The translations under genes and the position numbers were made by a program. A stretch of DNA of 16,262 nt from NCBI GenBank assembly GCA_013695255.1, contig JACDAV010000406.1, positions 1 through 16,262 on the forward strand. Reading direction: 5' to 3'. The stretch is from Chloroflexota bacterium (GTDB taxonomy: Bacteria; Chloroflexota; Limnocylindria; Limnocylindrales; CSP1-4). The notes under the pieces were generated by a model, which saw only the letters and a program-made list of their open reading frames with translations, searched no databases and had not been told where the DNA came from. Numbering within the stretch: the stretch's first letter is position 1; each line of letters opens with the position of its first letter. Shown in pieces: positions 14,196-16,262 of the stretch.

Positions 14196-15016
14196 TGCGG
14201 GCCACGCTCAGGCGGTGACTCGGTGACCGAGAAGCCGCCATCGACCTTGAGGACCTGGCCGGTGATCGCACGCGCCTCGCCGGACAGGAGGAACGCGGCC
14301 GCGTCGGCGATGTCCTCGGGCTCGAGGAGACCCCCCACGAGCGGCTGCTTCCAGTCCACAAAGGCCACCGTGGCCGGGTCGCTCGCCGCCCGTCCCGCCA
14401 TCGGCGTCCGTGTCAGCGATGGCGCAACCGCGTTGACCCGGATCCGGTGCGGGGCGTAGTAGGCGGCCATCGTGACCGTCAGCGAGGCGATCGCGCCCTT
14501 CGCCGCGGCGTAGGCGTGGGTCGGGAAGTGGGCTGGCGACGGATGGAAAGCGAGGATGCTGCCCATGTTGAGGATCGCTCCGCGCATGCCCTGAGCGTCG
14601 CGTTCCTGCTCGAGCATCCGGCGGATGGCGGCGTGGCACATGAGGTACTGACTGCGCAGGTTCAGCTCGAGGGTCGCGTCCCAGCCCGCCGGGGTCGCCT
14701 CGTGGATCGGACCATCGCCGAACCTGCGGCCGCTGCCGCCGGCTACGTTGAACACGGCATCGATGCGGCCGAACCGCTCGACCGCCGCGGCGACGGCCCG
14801 CTCGGCGGCGCCCTCCTTGCTCAGGTTCGCCGTCTCGTAGGCCGCCTCGCCTCCGCTGGCGCGGATCGCCTCGACGAGTTCGCGGCAATGGTCCTCGGTC
14901 CGCGACGCGACGAGGACCTGGCCGCCCTCGGCGGCGAAGCGTTTCGCGGACGCTGCGGCGATCCCGGTAGAGCCGGTGACGAGGCAGACCCGGCCCGCGT
15001 AGCGCCGGGCCGTCAT
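14192..15016 (-). CDS. Short-chain dehydrogenase/reductase (SDR)
   Basis: This 274-residue classical SDR would oxidise or reduce an alcohol or sugar carbon with NAD(P). The catalytic Ser153 (NMGSILAF), Tyr169 and Lys173 (YAAAK) and the NVAGG motif (90-94) are present, as is the C-terminal ITGQVLKVDGGFSVT. The cofactor loop reads TGSTGIAAASAKRF rather than TGxxxGIG; it looks one residue short and its last Gly is Ala, which may alter cofactor binding. I chose the ATG at 15016, seven bases after the SIS gene, because homology begins at once (RRYAGRVCLVTGS); an in-frame ATG at 15073 would overlap the SIS gene. It overlaps the FAD-fragment gene (ATGA). The likely role is a sugar or sugar-acid dehydrogenase in the operon's pathway. 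Confidence 0.92.
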   Translation of the reverse strand: MTARRYAGRVCLVTGSTGIAAASAKRFAAEGGQVLVASRTEDHCRELVEAIRASGGEAAYETANLSKEGAAERAVAAAVERFGRIDAVFNVAGGSGRRFGDGPIHEATPAGWDATLELNLRSQYLMCHAAIRRMLEQERDAQGMRGAILNMGSILAFHPSPAHFPTHAYAAAKGAIASLTVTMAAYYAPHRIRVNAVAPSLTRTPMAGRAASDPATVAFVDWKQPLVGGLLEPEDIADAAAFLLSGEARAITGQVLKVDGGFSVTESPPERGPQ

Positions 15017-15023
15017 GCCGCTC

Positions 15024-15848
15024 TCACTCGTAGGTCTCGGGGACAACGAGCGCGCCGTCCGGGTCGTAGGCACGGGTGACCCGGCGGAAATACTCCTCGT
15101 AGACCCGCTCGAGCTGCTCGGCGCCGGCCGTCTGGCCGACGAAATGCGGGCTCGTCAGCACGACCGGCGGCATCCCGAGCTCGACGAGCCGTTCGGCGGT
15201 CCGCGTCTTGAGCATGTTGACGACCGCAATCGCCCCGATCGATGAAGTCGGGCCCACCTTGAACGGCAGGCCCTCGATCGCGACCGCGGCGTCGCCGGCG
15301 TGGCTCGCATTGTCGATCACGATGTCTGCCACCTCGGCTAGCTTGCGCCCCGAGGGATGCCGCGAGTCGGTGGACCGCGTGTGATCGAGCGACGTGACAG
15401 CGACGACCGGGAGGCCCATCGCCTTGGCGTACAGGGCGACCTCGATGACGACGCCGTTGATGCCCGTGCTGGAGAAGATGAGGAACGCGTCGCCCGGGTG
15501 GAGCTTGATCTGCTGGAGGATGATCCGCCCGAAGCCGTCGACCTTCTCGAGGAACATCGCCTGGCGGAGGCCGTTGGGGCCCACGACGCCGACATGGTTC
15601 GAGATCGCCAGCTCGGCGATCGGGTGAAACCCGGGAAAGCTGCCGATCCGGGGGAACATCTCCTCGGTGTTCATCCGCGAGTGCCCGGACCCGAACACGT
15701 GGACGAGGCCGTCCGCCGCGATCGTCCGGGCGAACAGGTCGGCCGCCCGCTCGATCGGGTCGAGTTCCGTCCCCTCGATCCGGTCCAGGACGGCGCGCGC
15801 CTCGCTCAGCCAGCGGAGCGCGGCATCGGGGCGGGTCTGGACGGTCAT
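15024..15848 (-). CDS. SIS-domain phosphosugar protein, UPF0309 type
   Basis: This 274-residue protein has a single SIS (sugar isomerase) domain of the UPF0309 kind. Motifs are FGSGHSRMNTEEMF (52-65), the phosphosugar-binding loop FSSTGINGVVIEVALYAKA (125-143) and SRHPSGRKLAEVADIVIDN (162-180), which is characteristic of the group. SIS domains bind or isomerise phosphorylated sugars such as hexosamine phosphates. The exact reaction of this group is not established. It follows the GntR-type regulator by 51 bases and precedes the SDR by 7, so it is the first enzyme gene of the operon. It has the strongest ribosome binding site on this strand (GGAGGA at 15857-15862, eight bases before the ATG). 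It is presumably cytoplasmic. Confidence 0.93.
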   Translation of the reverse strand: MTVQTRPDAALRWLSEARAVLDRIEGTELDPIERAADLFARTIAADGLVHVFGSGHSRMNTEEMFPRIGSFPGFHPIAELAISNHVGVVGPNGLRQAMFLEKVDGFGRIILQQIKLHPGDAFLIFSSTGINGVVIEVALYAKAMGLPVVAVTSLDHTRSTDSRHPSGRKLAEVADIVIDNASHAGDAAVAIEGLPFKVGPTSSIGAIAVVNMLKTRTAERLVELGMPPVVLTSPHFVGQTAGAEQLERVYEEYFRRVTRAYDPDGALVVPETYE

Positions 15849-15856
15849 CGTGCGGG

Positions 15857-15862
15857 TCCTCC
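15857..15862 (-). promoter_or_regulatory. Ribosome binding site of the SIS-domain gene
   Basis: Read on the minus strand, GGAGGA lies eight bases before the ATG at 15848. It fixes this start and is stronger than the sites of the coupled genes that follow. Confidence 0.75.
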
Positions 15863-15899
15863 GAGAGTGAAGGGTTCGGGCCGGTCGGGCCGAGCGATC

Positions 15900-16262
15900 T
15901 CATGCGTCGGCCAGGAGCGAGGCGGCGATGTGGTCGGGGCCGGGCAGCGGGGCGTCGTCACCGGCGGCCGTGGGAGCGCCTGGCCAGCCATCGCGGACGC
16001 GGCGCTCGAGCAGGAACCGCGAGCGATCACCGCGCAGGAGCAGGTGCGAAAGCTCGACGATCGACCCCGTCTGGTCCGTCGACATGCGGCGGATGAGCAT
16101 CGCCGGCGCGTGGCGCGGCAACCCGAGGAGCCCCGATTCGCGGGACGTCGGGATGACCGGCTCGAGCGATTCGGTGGCCGCCTGAACGGTGCGCTCGTAG
16201 TCCTCGCGGAGGATGTCGTAGGGGTCGAGCGGGTTGCCTCGATCCCTGTGCTGCCTGAAACG
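15900..16262 (-). CDS. GntR-family transcriptional regulator, C-terminal UTRA domain, runs off window
   Basis: The last 120 residues of a GntR/HutC-type regulator are visible, reading inward from the window edge: YDILREDYERTVQAATESLE and then PVIPTSRESGLLGLPR. After that come APAMLIRRMSTDQTGSIVEL and LLLRGDRSRFLLERR, the order expected for a UTRA ligand-binding domain (second beta layer, then the typical RGDRxRF strand). A Pro/Ala-rich tail ends at the TGA at 15900. The DNA-binding winged helix lies beyond the window. UTRA domains usually sense sugars or sugar phosphates, so it probably controls the SIS-to-MetE-like operon directly after it and perhaps the importer. The operon's promoter is likely upstream of this gene and outside the window. 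Confidence 0.87.
   Translation of the reverse strand, partial: RFRQHRDRGNPLDPYDILREDYERTVQAATESLEPVIPTSRESGLLGLPRHAPAMLIRRMSTDQTGSIVELSHLLLRGDRSRFLLERRVRDGWPGAPTAAGDDAPLPGPDHIAASLLADA

Overview
The window is very GC-rich bacterial chromosome. It has strong G/C bias at codon third positions, many GTG starts, stop/start overlaps of the GTGA or ATGA type, and a lipoprotein-type sugar-binding protein on a Thr/Pro-rich linker. This suits a Chloroflexota (Limnocylindria-like) or actinobacterial soil or water organism. The phylum is inferred from style and cannot be proved from this window. I see no tRNA, rRNA, CRISPR array or insertion sequence.

Layout from left to right. (1) Bases 1-419, minus strand: the N-terminal part of a fused MFS/spermidine-synthase-like membrane protein, frameshifted near 309-313. 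(2) Bases 420-773: no intact gene. (3) Bases 774-5308, minus strand: a leftward group. In transcription order it holds a frameshifted C-terminal remnant of a DHDPS/KDG-aldolase-type enzyme, an intact KDPG aldolase, a 41-codon fragment, a 43-codon FAD-oxidoreductase N-terminal fragment, and a 1136-residue DUF5107 plus TPR protein. (4) About 5320-5558: a divergent promoter region. (5) Bases 5559-10468, plus strand: an AraFGH-like ABC sugar importer (lipoprotein, double ATPase, permease) followed by an aldose-1-epimerase-like protein. (6) About 10476-10610: a convergent junction with a possible Rieske-type gene scrap. (7) Bases 10588-16262, minus strand: a tightly packed operon. In transcription order it holds a GntR/UTRA regulator (partial), a UPF0309-type SIS phosphosugar protein, an SDR dehydrogenase, a stand-alone C-terminal piece of a FAD_oxidored protein, a ROK-family kinase, a phosphotriesterase-family hydrolase (possible sugar lactonase) and a short MetE-like methyltransferase with an intact zinc site.

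Taken together, the locus looks like a sugar or sugar-derivative uptake and catabolism island. The importer and mutarotase bring in and epimerise a monosaccharide. Dehydrogenase, lactonase, kinase and KDPG aldolase could form an oxidative (Entner-Doudoroff-like) route, with the SIS protein and GntR regulator as accessory functions. The MetE-like protein and the truncated FAD protein do not fit a standard sugar pathway. They are the best candidates for new chemistry, for example a methylated or otherwise decorated sugar, but this is inference.

A second theme is scarring. At least five gene remnants sit at operon joints, while the neighbouring genes stay intact and tightly spaced. This suggests repeated operon remodelling, or local deletions in the assembly.
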